A stretch of DNA of 39,013 nt, taken from assembly GCF_001635685.1 (NCBI RefSeq), contig NZ_LWFF01000335.1:1-39013 (forward strand), read 5' to 3'. This document shows, in pieces, positions 24,713 through 34,307 of the stretch (position 1 is its first letter; each line of letters opens with the position of its first letter). Below the pieces are notes generated by a model. The model was not told the DNA's origin. It saw nothing but the letters and a program-made list of their open reading frames with translations, and did not search any database. This DNA is from Erythrobacter sp. HI0063 (GTDB lineage: Bacteria > Pseudomonadota > Alphaproteobacteria > Sphingomonadales > Sphingomonadaceae). The position numbers and the translations under genes were made by a program.

Positions 24713-25348
24713 GTGGACCGCAGTCTCATTCATCGAATCGCGACGAGCTATGCGCCGGCCTATGCCCGCCCGGCGATCGCCACTCTGCTTTCCCTGGAGG
24801 CGCAGTTCGCCAAATTCGTGTTCACGGCGAGCGAACCCATTCTGGCGCAGATGAGGCTGGCATGGTGGCGCGATCGCTTTGCCCAGCCGCGCGAGGAATG
24901 GCCGGTCGGTAACCCGTTGCTGGCGCAGCTTGCCGAATGGAATACGGACACTTCGGAACTCGGTAAGGTGGTCGATGGCTGGGAGGCTCTGTTGGCGAAT
25001 TCGCCACCGCACGCTTCGGACTTTGAAGCCTACAGACGGGGGCGGGGGGCCGGATGGCAGGTTCTCGCCCGCCATCTTGGCCTCGGCTTCGACGAGGCCG
25101 CTATCGCGCAGGCGAGCGAGCGCTGGAGCATGGCGGATGCGGCGGCGAGCCTCTGCGATCCTGAAGCGCGGGACTTGGCGTTGCGGGAGGGGCGGAAGCT
25201 CGCCAAGCCACCACGCCTGCCGCGGGCTCTACGGCCTTTGACCGTGTTCGACGCGATCGGGCGAAGGGCGCTGCATAGCGGGGCGGCCCCCTTGTCCCGT
25301 CCAAGCGATCTTATCGCGGTCTTGCGGCATGGGCTGACGGGGCGCTAA
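24713..25348 (+). CDS. Squalene/phytoene synthase-family protein
   Basis: The protein resembles the short, divergent squalene/phytoene synthase-like proteins of sphingomonads. The landmarks are YAPAYARPAIATLLSLEAQFAKFVFTASEPILAQMRLAWWRDRF, and the family usually shows 'LRLAWWRD'. The aspartate-rich DDxxD motifs of true prenyl synthases are not visible, so catalysis is doubtful and the role unknown. Some relatives are mitochondrial complex I assembly factors. The GTG start has GGAGG four bases upstream. The next gene starts immediately after its stop. Confidence 0.78.
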   Translation: MDRSLIHRIATSYAPAYARPAIATLLSLEAQFAKFVFTASEPILAQMRLAWWRDRFAQPREEWPVGNPLLAQLAEWNTDTSELGKVVDGWEALLANSPPHASDFEAYRRGRGAGWQVLARHLGLGFDEAAIAQASERWSMADAAASLCDPEARDLALREGRKLAKPPRLPRALRPLTVFDAIGRRALHSGAAPLSRPSDLIAVLRHGLTGR

Positions 25349-25846
25349 ATGAAGAGCGGGGCTTTTCGGGGAAGGGTGGGCATGCGAAACTGGCTCTTGG
25401 GTGCGTTGTGCGCGCTGATGCTCGCCGGGATCGGCTTCGTGTGGTGGCAGGGACGCGCAGAGGTGGAGCGGGGGGCCCCGCCGCCTGTTCCCGCCGAACC
25501 GACCGAGAGCTTCGAAGACCCCCAATTGCCGAGCGCCGATGCCGCCGATCTGCGCGGGCCGGAACCGCCTGAGGCGACCGAGCTGACGCGGGAACAAAGG
25601 CGCTTCTTCCGCTACGACCGCAATCGCGACTGGAAGATCTCGCGCACCGAGATGCTGTCGAGCCGGACCGATGCCTTTCGCAAGCTCGACAAGGACGGCA
25701 ACAATCTGCTGGATTTCGAAGAATGGGCCGTGGCGACGGTCGACAAGTTCGAAGGCGCCGATGCGGATGGGAACCTGTCGCTGACGCCCGCCGAATTCGC
25801 GACGACCGCGCCCAAGCGCAAGGCCAAGCCTGCCTGCCGGTGTTAG
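25349..25846 (+). CDS. Membrane-anchored EF-hand protein
   Basis: An N-terminal hydrophobic helix (about residues 14-31) probably anchors the protein in the inner membrane. A Pro/Glu-rich linker precedes three calcium-loop-like segments: DRNRDWKISRTE, DKDGNNLLDFEE and DADGNLSLTPAE. The second and third have acidic residues in the EF-hand metal-binding positions; the first is weaker. It may sense or buffer calcium in the periplasm. The ATG directly follows the upstream stop codon, while an ATG at 25382 has a GGAAGGGTGGG stretch before it and may be the real start. Confidence 0.85.
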   Translation: MKSGAFRGRVGMRNWLLGALCALMLAGIGFVWWQGRAEVERGAPPPVPAEPTESFEDPQLPSADAADLRGPEPPEATELTREQRRFFRYDRNRDWKISRTEMLSSRTDAFRKLDKDGNNLLDFEEWAVATVDKFEGADADGNLSLTPAEFATTAPKRKAKPACRC

Positions 25847-25852
25847 GCCGGA

Positions 25853-27220
25853 TCAGGCGGGAATCGGCTCCAGCTGGCGCAACCATGGGCCGAGCTCGGC
25901 CTTTGCGCGGGATGTGTACGCTTCCTTGCGCTGTTTCTTGCCGACTTCGTGCAGCGGCGGAAACAGGCCGAAATTGACGTTCATCGGCTGAAAGGTCTCG
26001 GCCTCCGCATCCCCGGTGATGTGCGACAGAAGCGCGCCCAGCGCCGTGGTGCGTGGGGGCGGGGCCCAATCCTGGCCGGCCAGTTCGTTTGCCGCCATCA
26101 GGCCAGCCATCAGGCCGACCGCCGCGCTTTCGACATAACCCTCGCACCCGGTCACCTGTCCGGCAAAGCGGATGTGGGCCGCGCGGTTGAGGCGCAATTG
26201 CCGGTCGAGCACGAGCGGAGAATTGAGGAACGTGTTGCGGTGCAGCCCGCCGAGCCGCGCGAATTCCGCGTTCTCCAGTCCGGGAATGGTGCGGAACAGG
26301 TCGACCTGCGCGCCGTGTTTCAGCTTGGTCTGGAAACCGACCATATTCCACAGCGTGCCGAGCTTATTGTCCTGCCGCAGTTGGACGACAGCGTAGGGCC
26401 AGCGCCCCTGTGGAAATTCCGGCGTGGTATCGCGCGGATTGTCGAGCCCGACCGGTTTCATCGGACCGAAGCGCAGCGTTTCGACGCCGCGCGCCGCCAT
26501 CACCTCGATCGGCATGCAACCGTCGAAATAGGGCGTGTCCTTTTCCCATTCGCGAAATTCGGTCTTCTCGCCGTCCATCAGACCCTGATGGAACGCGTAA
26601 TACTGCTCCTTCGTCATCGGGCAGTTGATGTAATCGCCCTCTTCGTTGGACGCTTCGGTCCGCTTGTTCCAGCGCGATTGGATCCAGCAGATGTCCATGT
26701 CGATGCTGTCGCGATGCACGATGGGCGCGATCGCGTCGAAGAAAGCGAGACGGTCCTGTCCAGTCGCTTGCACGATACTTTCGGCCAGCGATTGCGCGGT
26801 CAAAGGCCCGGTGGCGACGATCGTCGGCCCGCTTTCCGGCAAAGCATCGACCCGTTCGCGCACTACCGTGACGTTCGGATGCTCCTTCAGGGCGCGCTCG
26901 ACTTCGGCGGAAAATACGTCGCGATCGACGGCCATGGCCGATCCGGCGGGAACGCGTGCTTTTTCGCCCGCCTGCATTACCAGGCTGTCCAGCCGCCGCA
27001 TTTCATCGTGCAGCAGGCCGACCGCGTTCTTGTCGCTGTCGTCGGATCGAAAGCTGTTGGAACAGACCAGTTCGGCAAGGCCATCGGTCTGGTGCGCGGG
27101 TGTCATCTCACCCGAACCGCGCATTTCCGACAGGCGGACGCGAAAGCCGCGCCGCGCCAATTGCCACGCCGCCTCGCTGCCGGCGAGACCGCCGCCAATT
27201 ATTTGAATATCATGAACCAT
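25853..27220 (-). CDS. trmFO: Methylenetetrahydrofolate-tRNA-(uracil-5-)-methyltransferase TrmFO
   Basis: TrmFO makes 5-methyluridine at position 54 of tRNA, using methylenetetrahydrofolate and FAD. The N-terminus [19 protein letters not shown] is the FAD-binding dinucleotide fold. The conserved cysteines stand at C53 (ELVCSNSF) and C235 (YFDGCMPIE), corresponding to the two functional cysteines of the Bacillus enzyme. The C-terminal block with the FAD-domain motif ([20 protein letters not shown]) is also present. The length of 455 residues is normal. It converges with the EF-hand gene. Confidence 0.97.
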   Translation of the reverse strand: MVHDIQIIGGGLAGSEAAWQLARRGFRVRLSEMRGSGEMTPAHQTDGLAELVCSNSFRSDDSDKNAVGLLHDEMRRLDSLVMQAGEKARVPAGSAMAVDRDVFSAEVERALKEHPNVTVVRERVDALPESGPTIVATGPLTAQSLAESIVQATGQDRLAFFDAIAPIVHRDSIDMDICWIQSRWNKRTEASNEEGDYINCPMTKEQYYAFHQGLMDGEKTEFREWEKDTPYFDGCMPIEVMAARGVETLRFGPMKPVGLDNPRDTTPEFPQGRWPYAVVQLRQDNKLGTLWNMVGFQTKLKHGAQVDLFRTIPGLENAEFARLGGLHRNTFLNSPLVLDRQLRLNRAAHIRFAGQVTGCEGYVESAAVGLMAGLMAANELAGQDWAPPPRTTALGALLSHITGDAEAETFQPMNVNFGLFPPLHEVGKKQRKEAYTSRAKAELGPWLRQLEPIPA

Positions 27221-27276
27221 CGCCGTCTCAGCTAGGGCAAAGATACGGCGCTTTCAACGCGCAGGGATGACGCCTT

Positions 27277-27987
27277 GTGGTAGTGAGCAAAGCGGGCCAT
27301 GCGGCGATCATGCCGAACCGCCCCCATAAAGCCCTCATCGATCACCGGCCGTGGTTGCTGGCGAGCCTGATTTTCTCGCTCTGCTACTTCGTCTGGGGCG
27401 ACACTTTGCCCGGCCTTTTCGTTATTCCGCTCAAGGGCCTAGGTGTGGGCTTGTTGGCGATCTATGCGGCGCGGCGAAGCAGCGGGACCGATGGGGTACT
27501 GGTCGCGCTCGTGCTTGGTTTGTCGGCGCTTGCCGACATGGTGCTCGAAGTTTCCTTCCTGTTCGGCGCGGCGATTTTCGCTCTCGCGCATCTCGTCGCC
27601 ATTGCGCTGTATTGGCGCAATCCGAGGCAGAAGCGTCATGGTAGCCAGATGGGCGCGGCGCTTGCGATCGCCATTCTGGTTCCCGCGATCACTGCTCTGC
27701 TGACCTGGCCGCAGCCGAATTGGCACCTCGCGACGTTGTATGCCTGCACGCTTGCCGCGATGAGCGCATCGGCCTGGGTCAGCCGTTTCCCGCGCTACCG
27801 GGTGGGATTGGGCACTTTGCTGTTCGTCGCGTCGGACCTGGCGATTTTCGCGCGCGAGGCGGGCCGGATCGATCCGGCGCTGGCGGACTGGATCGTCTGG
27901 CCGCTCTATTATGTGGGCCAGTTGATGATCGCGACCGGGGTGGTGCAGACCCTTCGCAACAAGGCTGCAAAAGGCCTGCAACGCTAA
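27277..27987 (+). CDS. YhhN-family membrane protein (lysoplasmalogenase-like)
   Basis: The protein is almost entirely hydrophobic, with about seven or eight transmembrane helices. LSALADMVLE and LFVASDLAIFAREAG carry the conserved aspartates of the YhhN/TMEM86 family, which includes lysoplasmalogenases that cleave vinyl-ether lysolipids. In bacteria without plasmalogens the substrate is unclear. A GTG start is given, with AGGGA upstream; ATG 27310 is equally possible and gives a more usual N-terminus. It runs towards gyrA with only three bases between them. Confidence 0.82.
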   Translation: MVVSKAGHAAIMPNRPHKALIDHRPWLLASLIFSLCYFVWGDTLPGLFVIPLKGLGVGLLAIYAARRSSGTDGVLVALVLGLSALADMVLEVSFLFGAAIFALAHLVAIALYWRNPRQKRHGSQMGAALAIAILVPAITALLTWPQPNWHLATLYACTLAAMSASAWVSRFPRYRVGLGTLLFVASDLAIFAREAGRIDPALADWIVWPLYYVGQLMIATGVVQTLRNKAAKGLQR

Positions 27988-27990
27988 CGC

Positions 27991-30837
27991 TCAATCGCTG
28001 TCCGGTTCGCCGTCGATATTGTCGTCCGAATGGGCGGTGGTGTGCGGACTGGTCGGATGGATCGATCCGCCATGGCTGGCGATCTCGTCCGCGACCGCTT
28101 CTTCCGCCTCGTTCTCCGGCTCCTCGGTTTCGTCGATCGGTGCGGCGCCGACGATCTGCTCGTTTTTCGCCACGTTGAAGATGCGAACGCCCGAAGATCC
28201 GCGACCCGAAATCGAATAGCCCGAATGCGTGTCGAAGCCGTTTTCGATCAGATGGCGGAAATGGATCGGCAGACGGATCAGCTTCGCCTGATCGGTCACC
28301 AGCATGAGTTGCGATCCATGCTTGACCGGGAAGCTGGCCACCACCGGGCCGTTGCGGTCCGGATTGGAGGACGGCTCGCCGATATTCGTCAGCCCCTGAC
28401 CACCGCGCCCGATCGTGCGGTATTCGTAGCTGGACGAAATCTTGCCGTAACCGTTCGCCGTCAACGTCAGGATAAACTCCTCGCTGTCGGCCAGTTCGGC
28501 AGCCTTGTCTTGCGGCAGAGTCGCTTCGGCGTCGTTGTTCTTCCAGGTCGCGCTGCGCAGATAGGCTTCGCGAATTTCGGTCTCCGGCTCGCCTGCGTCG
28601 AGCACCGCCATGGAAACGACCTTCGCGCCGCCCTTCAGCGTCATGCCGCGCACGCCGATACCCGTACGGCTCTTGGTTTCGCGTGCATCGGTGGCCTGGA
28701 AGCGGATCGCCTTACCCGAATCGGAAGCGAGGAAAATCTCCTGACCCTCGCTCAGCAGGCGCACGCCCACCAGCCGATCCCCGCTGTCTTCCACGAAGCC
28801 CATCGCGTATTTGCCGTTGGAGGGCACGTTGGTGAAAGCGTCCATCGAATTGCGCCGCACCATGCCCTGTTCGGTGGCGAACACGATGTTGAGCTTGTCC
28901 CACTCCGCCTCGTCTTCGGGCAGGGGCAGCACGTTGGTGACGCGCTCGTCATCGCCCAGCGGCAAGAGGTTGACCATCGGGCGCCCCTTGGTCTGCGGGC
29001 CGCCTTCGGGCAGCTTCCAGACCTTGAGGCGATAGACCCGGCCGGTATTGGTGAAGAACAGGACCGGATTGTGCGTCGAGGTGACGAACAATTCGACCAC
29101 CGCGTCCTCGTCCTTGGTCGCCATACCGCTGCGGCCCTTGCCGCCACGCGCCTGGGCGCGGAAGGTCGTGAGCGGGGTACGCTTGATGTAGCCGCCGTGC
29201 GTCACGGTGACGACCATCTCCTCGCGCTCGATAAGATCCTCGTCCTCGAGGCCGTCCCAGGCCGGTGCGATCTCGCTGAGGCGCGGAGTGGCATAGGCGT
29301 CGCGGATTTCCTGCAATTCCTCGCGCATCACGGCGTAGAGCTTCACCCGGTCGCCCAGGATCGCGAGATATTCCTCGATCGCAATCGCCAGCTCTTTCAG
29401 CTCGTCCCCGATCTCGTCGCGGCCCAGCGCGGTCAGGCGGTGGAGGCGCAAGTCGAGGATGGCTTTCACCTGCCGTTCGGACAGGCGATAGGTGCCGCCT
29501 TCCTGCTCGGCATCCGGCTCGATCGCTTCGACCAGCGCGATATATTGCGCGATGTCGCCGATCGGCCATTCCTTGGCGAGCAGCTTGCCGCGCGCTTCGG
29601 ACGGATTGGAGGAGCCGCGGATCATCGCCACGACCTCGTCCATGTTCGAGACCGCGACCACGAGGCCGAGCAGGATATGCGCCCGCTCGCGCGCCTTGTT
29701 CAGTTCGAATTTGGTGCGTCGCGTGATGACCTGTTCGCGGAAACTGATGAAGGCCTGGATGAAATCGCGCAGCGTCAGCGTTTCGGGCCGACCGCCGCGG
29801 ATCGCCAGCATGTTTGCCGGGAAGCTCGCCTGCGCGGGTGAATAGCGCCAGATCTGATTGAGCACGACTTCGGGTGAAGCGTCGCGCTTCAGATCCACGA
29901 CCACGCGCACCCCTTCGCGCGAGCTTTCGTCGCGGATGTCCGAAATCCCCTCGATCCGCTTTTCCTTCGCGGCTTCGGCGATTTTTTCGACGAGGCCGTT
30001 CTTGCCGACCTGATAGGGGATTGAGGTCAGGACGATCGAGCGGCGCTCTCCGCGCTTTTCCTCGATCTCGTGCCGGGCGCGCATCAGGATCGATCCGCGG
30101 CCGGTGGTGTAGGCCGAACGGGCACCCGATTTGCCGAGGATCAGCGGCGCGGTGGGGAAATCGGGACCGGGAATGATCTCGAACAATTCTTCCGACGTGA
30201 TCGCGGGATTGTCCATATAAGCGAAGCAGCCGTCGATCACCTCGCCCAGATTGTGCGGCGGGACATTGGTCGCCATGCCGACCGCGATGCCGCCCGCGCC
30301 GTTGACCAGCAGGTTCGGGAAGCGCGCGGGCAGGACCGTCGGCTCCTGACGCGACTGGTCGTAATTGTCGGTGAAATCGACCGTGTCCTTGTCGAGATCG
30401 TCGAGCAGGGCATTCGCGACACGTGCCAGACGCGCTTCGGTATAGCGCATGGAGGCGGGCGGATCGGGGTCCATCGATCCGAAATTGCCCTGACCGTCGA
30501 TCAGCGGCACGCGCATCGACCAGTCCTGCGTCATGCGGGCCAGCGCATCGTAGATCGCGCTGTCGCCGTGCGGGTGGTAATTGCCCATCACGTCGCCGAC
30601 GATCTTGGCGCTCTTGCGATAGGGTCGCCCGGCCACGAAGCCGCCTTCCTGGCTGGCGAAAAGGATGCGGCGATGGACCGGCTTCAACCCGTCGCGCACA
30701 TCGGGGAGCGCGCGGCTCACGATCACGCTCATCGCGTAATCGAGATAGCTGGTTTTCATTTCATCGACGATGTCGATGCGGGCGTATTCGTCGCCGCCAT
30801 ACGGGGCAGGTTCGATCAAATCGGTATCGTCGCTCAA
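27991..30837 (-). CDS. gyrA: DNA gyrase subunit A
   Basis: GyrA breaks and rejoins DNA to introduce negative supercoils, together with GyrB. The catalytic Tyr is Y132 (SMRYTEARL). The quinolone-resistance region reads [10 protein letters not shown] with S93 and D97, matching the susceptible E. coli S83/D87. The C-terminal beta-pinwheel domain carries the gyrase-specific GyrA-box region (ARGGKG), which separates it from ParC. The last 45 or so residues form an acidic, low-complexity tail. The 948-residue length is slightly above typical. Confidence 0.98.
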   Translation of the reverse strand: MSDDTDLIEPAPYGGDEYARIDIVDEMKTSYLDYAMSVIVSRALPDVRDGLKPVHRRILFASQEGGFVAGRPYRKSAKIVGDVMGNYHPHGDSAIYDALARMTQDWSMRVPLIDGQGNFGSMDPDPPASMRYTEARLARVANALLDDLDKDTVDFTDNYDQSRQEPTVLPARFPNLLVNGAGGIAVGMATNVPPHNLGEVIDGCFAYMDNPAITSEELFEIIPGPDFPTAPLILGKSGARSAYTTGRGSILMRARHEIEEKRGERRSIVLTSIPYQVGKNGLVEKIAEAAKEKRIEGISDIRDESSREGVRVVVDLKRDASPEVVLNQIWRYSPAQASFPANMLAIRGGRPETLTLRDFIQAFISFREQVITRRTKFELNKARERAHILLGLVVAVSNMDEVVAMIRGSSNPSEARGKLLAKEWPIGDIAQYIALVEAIEPDAEQEGGTYRLSERQVKAILDLRLHRLTALGRDEIGDELKELAIAIEEYLAILGDRVKLYAVMREELQEIRDAYATPRLSEIAPAWDGLEDEDLIEREEMVVTVTHGGYIKRTPLTTFRAQARGGKGRSGMATKDEDAVVELFVTSTHNPVLFFTNTGRVYRLKVWKLPEGGPQTKGRPMVNLLPLGDDERVTNVLPLPEDEAEWDKLNIVFATEQGMVRRNSMDAFTNVPSNGKYAMGFVEDSGDRLVGVRLLSEGQEIFLASDSGKAIRFQATDARETKSRTGIGVRGMTLKGGAKVVSMAVLDAGEPETEIREAYLRSATWKNNDAEATLPQDKAAELADSEEFILTLTANGYGKISSSYEYRTIGRGGQGLTNIGEPSSNPDRNGPVVASFPVKHGSQLMLVTDQAKLIRLPIHFRHLIENGFDTHSGYSISGRGSSGVRIFNVAKNEQIVGAAPIDETEEPENEAEEAVADEIASHGGSIHPTSPHTTAHSDDNIDGEPDSD

Positions 30838-31073
30838 GACTGCGTCTTCTCGATAATCAAAAGGATAGTGGAATGGGGAGAGGTTAGGGCAAAAAGCGCC
30901 CTTGCGCCACCTGAACCGGGGAACCGGGCGGGCCCATGATGCGCTTTATCCACACATCCGGGCTCTGGCGGCACGGCAAGGCAAATGAACCGCCGCATCG
31001 TGCGGCATTCAAACGCTATTCAGCCGATTTTGCCTAGACCTATTTGCAATCGAGGGGCCTTGCAGGCAAACGA

Positions 31074-31098
31074 CCGCCCGACCATCGGGCGGGGCTTT
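31074..31098 (+). terminator. Hairpin in the leader of the TPR gene
   Basis: CCGCCCGA pairs with TCGGGCGG over eight base pairs with a three-base loop, followed by GGCTTTAA. It looks like a Rho-independent terminator with a short T tract. It lies 40 bp before the TPR gene start, so it could end a small upstream transcript or attenuate the gene. The rest of the 300-bp gyrA/TPR intergenic region shows no recognised gene. Confidence 0.5.
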
Positions 31099-31137
31099 AA
31101 TGGGAAGCCCTCATCTACCACTCTTGGGAGCAAATTT

Positions 31138-32418
31138 ATGCGATTTTCCGTTTTTTCCAAGCGTTCGTCCACTCTCGCTCTGGCGCTCGCGCTGGGCATG
31201 GGCGGCGTGCTGTCCGTGACCGCGCTGGAAGCACCCGCCGCCGCGCAGAAGAAAAAGAAGGACGACGATAAGGCCGCCAAGCCGCAATATTCGAAGGGCT
31301 TCGTGGCGGCCTATAATCCGGTGCAGCAGCTCGACAAGGATGGAGATGTCGAGGCGGTAAAGGCCGCGCTTCCCGGAGTAATTGCAGCCATCGAAAACGA
31401 CGACGACCGAAATGTGGCTGGCAGTCTCGTTTACGCCACCGGTAGCAAGTTGAGTGATACGGCTCTGCGGCGCCAGGGTCTCGACATGATGCTCCAGAGC
31501 GGCAAGGTTCCGGCAGAAAGTCAGCCGGGATACTACCTTCAAGCCGGACAGCTCGCCTACCAGGACGAAGATTGGTCTGCGGCGCGCACCTATTTCGAGC
31601 GGGCGATGGAACTCGGATATACCGAGAACGATCTGACTCCGTCGATCGCCGAGACCTATTTTCAGGAAGAACGGTTCGCCGATGGTGTGACCTATCTGAG
31701 CCAAGCTATCGAAGCGAAGCGGCAGGCGGGTCAACCGGTCGACGAAGCGTGGATCAGGCGCGGTTTGGCGATGGCTTACAACAATCAGCTCGATGCGCAG
31801 GCGCGCGAATATTCGAGCATGTATGTCCGCGATTATCCCAGCGCCACCAGCTGGGGCGATGCGATCGGCATTCTCTACAACACGTCGGAAATCGGCGGCG
31901 AGGATTCGCTCGATCTTCTGCGACTGGCCCGTCGCGTCGATGGTCTGCGGCAGAGCAATCAGTATCTGGAATATATCGACCAGGCCGATCCGCGCAAACT
32001 GCCCGGCGAAGTCGTGGCCGTGATCGATGAAGGTTATGCCAGCGGCAATCTGGACCGTAGCAACACGTTCGTTAGCGAGGCGCGGGCCGAAGCCGCCAAG
32101 CGCGTGAAGACCGACGAGACGGAGCTACCTGAGCTTGCCAAGGATGCTCGCGCTGCGAACGCCAATCTCGTCACCGTGATGGCTGCGGGTAACGCGTTCC
32201 TCAGCTATGGCCGCGCCGCCGATGCCGAGGAGTTCTTCGCCAAGGCCGCGACCATGCCGGGAGCCAACACGCCGCTGGTTCTGACGCGGATGGGCATCGC
32301 GCAGCTCGATCAGGGCAAGTATGCCGAAGCCGAAGCGACTTTCAATCGAGTCGAAGGCGCGCGGCAGGCGATCGCCAATCTGTGGGCGATCTACACCACG
32401 CAGCAGGCGGGCTCCTGA
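31138..32418 (+). CDS. Secreted TPR-like repeat protein
   Basis: A strong signal peptide opens the protein (about residues 1-36; basic start, ALALALGMGGVLSV, then A-P-A-A-A-Q), so it is periplasmic or surface-located. A Lys/Asp-rich patch follows, then helical repeats of the tetratricopeptide type, for example AGQLAYQDEDWSAARTYFERAMELG and AQLDQGKYAEAEATFNR. I recognise no enzymatic motif. ATG 31138 is preceded by GGGAG at eight bases; a much longer upstream reading would lack the signal peptide. It ends before a strong bidirectional terminator. Confidence 0.85.
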   Translation: MRFSVFSKRSSTLALALALGMGGVLSVTALEAPAAAQKKKKDDDKAAKPQYSKGFVAAYNPVQQLDKDGDVEAVKAALPGVIAAIENDDDRNVAGSLVYATGSKLSDTALRRQGLDMMLQSGKVPAESQPGYYLQAGQLAYQDEDWSAARTYFERAMELGYTENDLTPSIAETYFQEERFADGVTYLSQAIEAKRQAGQPVDEAWIRRGLAMAYNNQLDAQAREYSSMYVRDYPSATSWGDAIGILYNTSEIGGEDSLDLLRLARRVDGLRQSNQYLEYIDQADPRKLPGEVVAVIDEGYASGNLDRSNTFVSEARAEAAKRVKTDETELPELAKDARAANANLVTVMAAGNAFLSYGRAADAEEFFAKAATMPGANTPLVLTRMGIAQLDQGKYAEAEATFNRVEGARQAIANLWAIYTTQQAGS

Positions 32419-32447
32419 TCCTCATAAAGAATTAGCCCTGACTAGAG

Positions 32448-32487
32448 AAAAGGCGCGGCGGCTTCGGCCTGCCGCGCCTTTTTCTTT
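32448..32487. terminator. Bidirectional Rho-independent terminator
   Basis: AAAGGCGCGGC (32449-32459) pairs with GCCGCGCCTTT (32471-32481) across an inner GGC-TTCG-GCC tetraloop hairpin, flanked by an A tract and a T tract. It lies between the convergent TPR and NYN genes and can stop transcription from both sides. Confidence 0.92.
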
Positions 32488-32511
32488 GCGCTGCGAATTT
32501 ATGGAGTCGGC

Positions 32512-33240
32512 TCAGCGCAGACGTTTGACGTACATGCCGTTATTGTCGCGCCGGTCGACCTGGAACTGATCGATGGCTTCGAAAAGGTCGGAGAGGCGCT
32601 TGTATCCGTAATTGCGCACATCGAAGCTGGAGCGGTTGCCGGCGATTTTGCCGACCTCGCCCATTGGCGCGAAGCCCTTGTCGTCGCGCTTGGCGGCCTT
32701 CCAGGCATTGCCGAGCAATTCGACCAGCTCGTCGTCGATCTGTCCCTTACCGGTGGCGGCCCGCGCCTTCGGAGTTTCCGGTTCGTCGGATGCGCCTTTT
32801 ATCAAGGCATCGATGTCGATGAAGCGGGTGCAGGCGCTTTTGAAGGCGGCCGGCGTCTTGCTGGTGCTGCCGAAGCCGTAGACGACCAGCCCGTCCTGCC
32901 TCAGCCGGGTGACGAGCGGGGTGAAATCGCTGTCGGAACTCATGATCCCGAACCCGTCGACCTTGCCTTGGTAAAGCAGGTCGATCGCATCGATCGTCAT
33001 CGCCATGTCGGTGGCGTTCTTGCCCGCCGTCAGATCGAATTGCTGCTGGGGACGGATGCCGTATTTGTGGGTGATCTTGTCCCAATTGGCGAGATTGTTC
33101 TTGGCGAAATTGCCATAGGCCCGCTTGATATTGACCTGGCCCAATTCGGCCATGACGGTCAGCACCGGATCGATGCCCTTGGGCGTGGTGTTGTCCGCGT
33201 CGATCAGCAGGGCGATGTTCTTGAGGATTGCGTCGGTCAT
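32512..33240 (-). CDS. NYN (PIN-like) domain protein with C-terminal OST-HTH/LOTUS domain
   Basis: The N-terminal NYN domain has acidic residues typical of PIN-fold nucleases: IALLIDADNT (D14, D16) and MSSDSDFTPLVTRLR. The middle is a charged linker, and the last 75 or so residues (DDELVELLGNAWKAAKRD...YGYKRLSDLFEAIDQFQVD) match the OST-HTH/LOTUS fold, which binds RNA. The combination suggests an RNA-directed nuclease or RNA-binding regulator in the cytoplasm. The chosen ATG begins MTDAILKNIALLIDADN; sequence upstream in this frame belongs to the antisense of the carbonic anhydrase gene. Confidence 0.92.
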   Translation of the reverse strand: MTDAILKNIALLIDADNTTPKGIDPVLTVMAELGQVNIKRAYGNFAKNNLANWDKITHKYGIRPQQQFDLTAGKNATDMAMTIDAIDLLYQGKVDGFGIMSSDSDFTPLVTRLRQDGLVVYGFGSTSKTPAAFKSACTRFIDIDALIKGASDEPETPKARAATGKGQIDDELVELLGNAWKAAKRDDKGFAPMGEVGKIAGNRSSFDVRNYGYKRLSDLFEAIDQFQVDRRDNNGMYVKRLR

Positions 33241-33322
33241 GCCCCGCCCATGACGCGCTAGGCCCCAGTGCGCAAGGTTGGAGCGCACAAGGATGGAGCG
33301 CGCAAGGCCGGAAGGGAGTGGT

Positions 33323-33964
33323 TCAATCTTCGGGCAGAAATTCGCCGGTGTCCTCGTCGAGCGTATAGAGCACGCATTCCATGATCGAGAAATGCGTACC
33401 GCGCAGCGTGAGCTCTCCGGCGTCTTCCTTCTCCTTAATCCACGAGAAGGTGCGCAGATTGGCGAGGCTCTGCCGGATTGCCGCGAATTCCATCGCCAGC
33501 TCCGCCTTTCGGCCCGTGGTACCATGCTTGGAGGCCACGGGCTCGCGCGCCTCGTCGAGGAGCTTGATCCAGTTGGCCACGAAACCGCCCTGGCCCGGTT
33601 CGGAATCGAGGAAGTCCCGTGAGAGTGCAGCTTGGCACCCGCCGCATCGCCCATGGCCCATGACCATGATCTGGCTCACCTTCAGCATCTGCACGGCGAA
33701 TTCCACTGCAGCCGAAACACCATGCAGGCCGGGTGTCGTTTCGAAGGGTGGCACAAGCGCAGCGACATTGCGGACCACGAAAATCTCACCGGGATCGACA
33801 TCGAAGATCTGGGCCGGATCGACCCGGCTGTCGCTGCAGCCGATGATCAGAGTCTTCGGCGACTGGCCTTCCATCGCGGTTTCTTCGAAACGGTCACGTT
33901 GGCGAGGATAGGTTCCTTCGCGAAAGCGGCGGTATCCTTCCAGAAGGTCGACGAATTCAGGCAT
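33323..33964 (-). CDS. Beta-class carbonic anhydrase
   Basis: The enzyme interconverts CO2 and bicarbonate. The zinc ligands are C43, H104 and C107 (CSDSR and GHGRCGGC), with the D45/R47 dyad. The length of 213 residues is usual for proteobacterial beta enzymes. GGAG stands six bases before the ATG. It follows the PII-like gene after 34 bp and the bicarbonate transporter before that, all on one strand, so the three genes probably form one operon for inorganic carbon uptake and conversion. Confidence 0.97.
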   Translation of the reverse strand: MPEFVDLLEGYRRFREGTYPRQRDRFEETAMEGQSPKTLIIGCSDSRVDPAQIFDVDPGEIFVVRNVAALVPPFETTPGLHGVSAAVEFAVQMLKVSQIMVMGHGRCGGCQAALSRDFLDSEPGQGGFVANWIKLLDEAREPVASKHGTTGRKAELAMEFAAIRQSLANLRTFSWIKEKEDAGELTLRGTHFSIMECVLYTLDEDTGEFLPED

Positions 33965-33998
33965 GCAAATCTCCGTTATCTCGCGCGGCAAGCACCAA

Positions 33999-34307
33999 TC
34001 AGAACCGTTCGCCGCGTATCACCTCAACGTCCCACATGCTCAGGATGAAGCCGAATTTCGTGAGAACGGGAGCCAGGTCTTCGGCGAGCTTCATCGCCTT
34101 GTCCTGCGCGGCGATCGTCAGCACGACGACCTTGTCCGTTCCCGTGACCCGCTCTTCCCGCCAGCGACCTTCGCTTCCTTTGCCGGAAAGCACCGGGGTG
34201 ACGGACCAGCCCGTGATCCCGGCCCGTTCGATCGCATCGGTCACGCGCTTCAACAGCGCGGTGTCCGAAAGGATTTCGATGCGCTTGCGCGTAACGGTTT
34301 CGATCAT
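33999..34307 (-). CDS. PII-like signalling protein next to SbtA (SbtB/CPII-like)
   Basis: This 102-residue protein has the beta-alpha-beta PII fold: RKRIEILSDTALLKRVTDAIERAG, then GWSVTPVLSGKGSEGRW in the T-loop position, and KVVVLTIAAQD in the second half. The GKGSxG segment fits SbtB and carboxysome-associated PII proteins, which bind adenine nucleotides and regulate bicarbonate uptake. Its ATG overlaps the SbtA stop as ATGA, a strong sign that it controls that transporter. It lacks the Tyr-containing T-loop of nitrogen GlnB proteins. The ligand is not known here. Confidence 0.85.
   Translation of the reverse strand: MIETVTRKRIEILSDTALLKRVTDAIERAGITGWSVTPVLSGKGSEGRWREERVTGTDKVVVLTIAAQDKAMKLAEDLAPVLTKFGFILSMWDVEVIRGERF

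Noticed and set aside
28030..29841. 603-residue open frame on the plus strand, opposite gyrA
   Set aside because: Antisense shadow of gyrA, made long by codon bias; no recognisable domain and no ribosome site.
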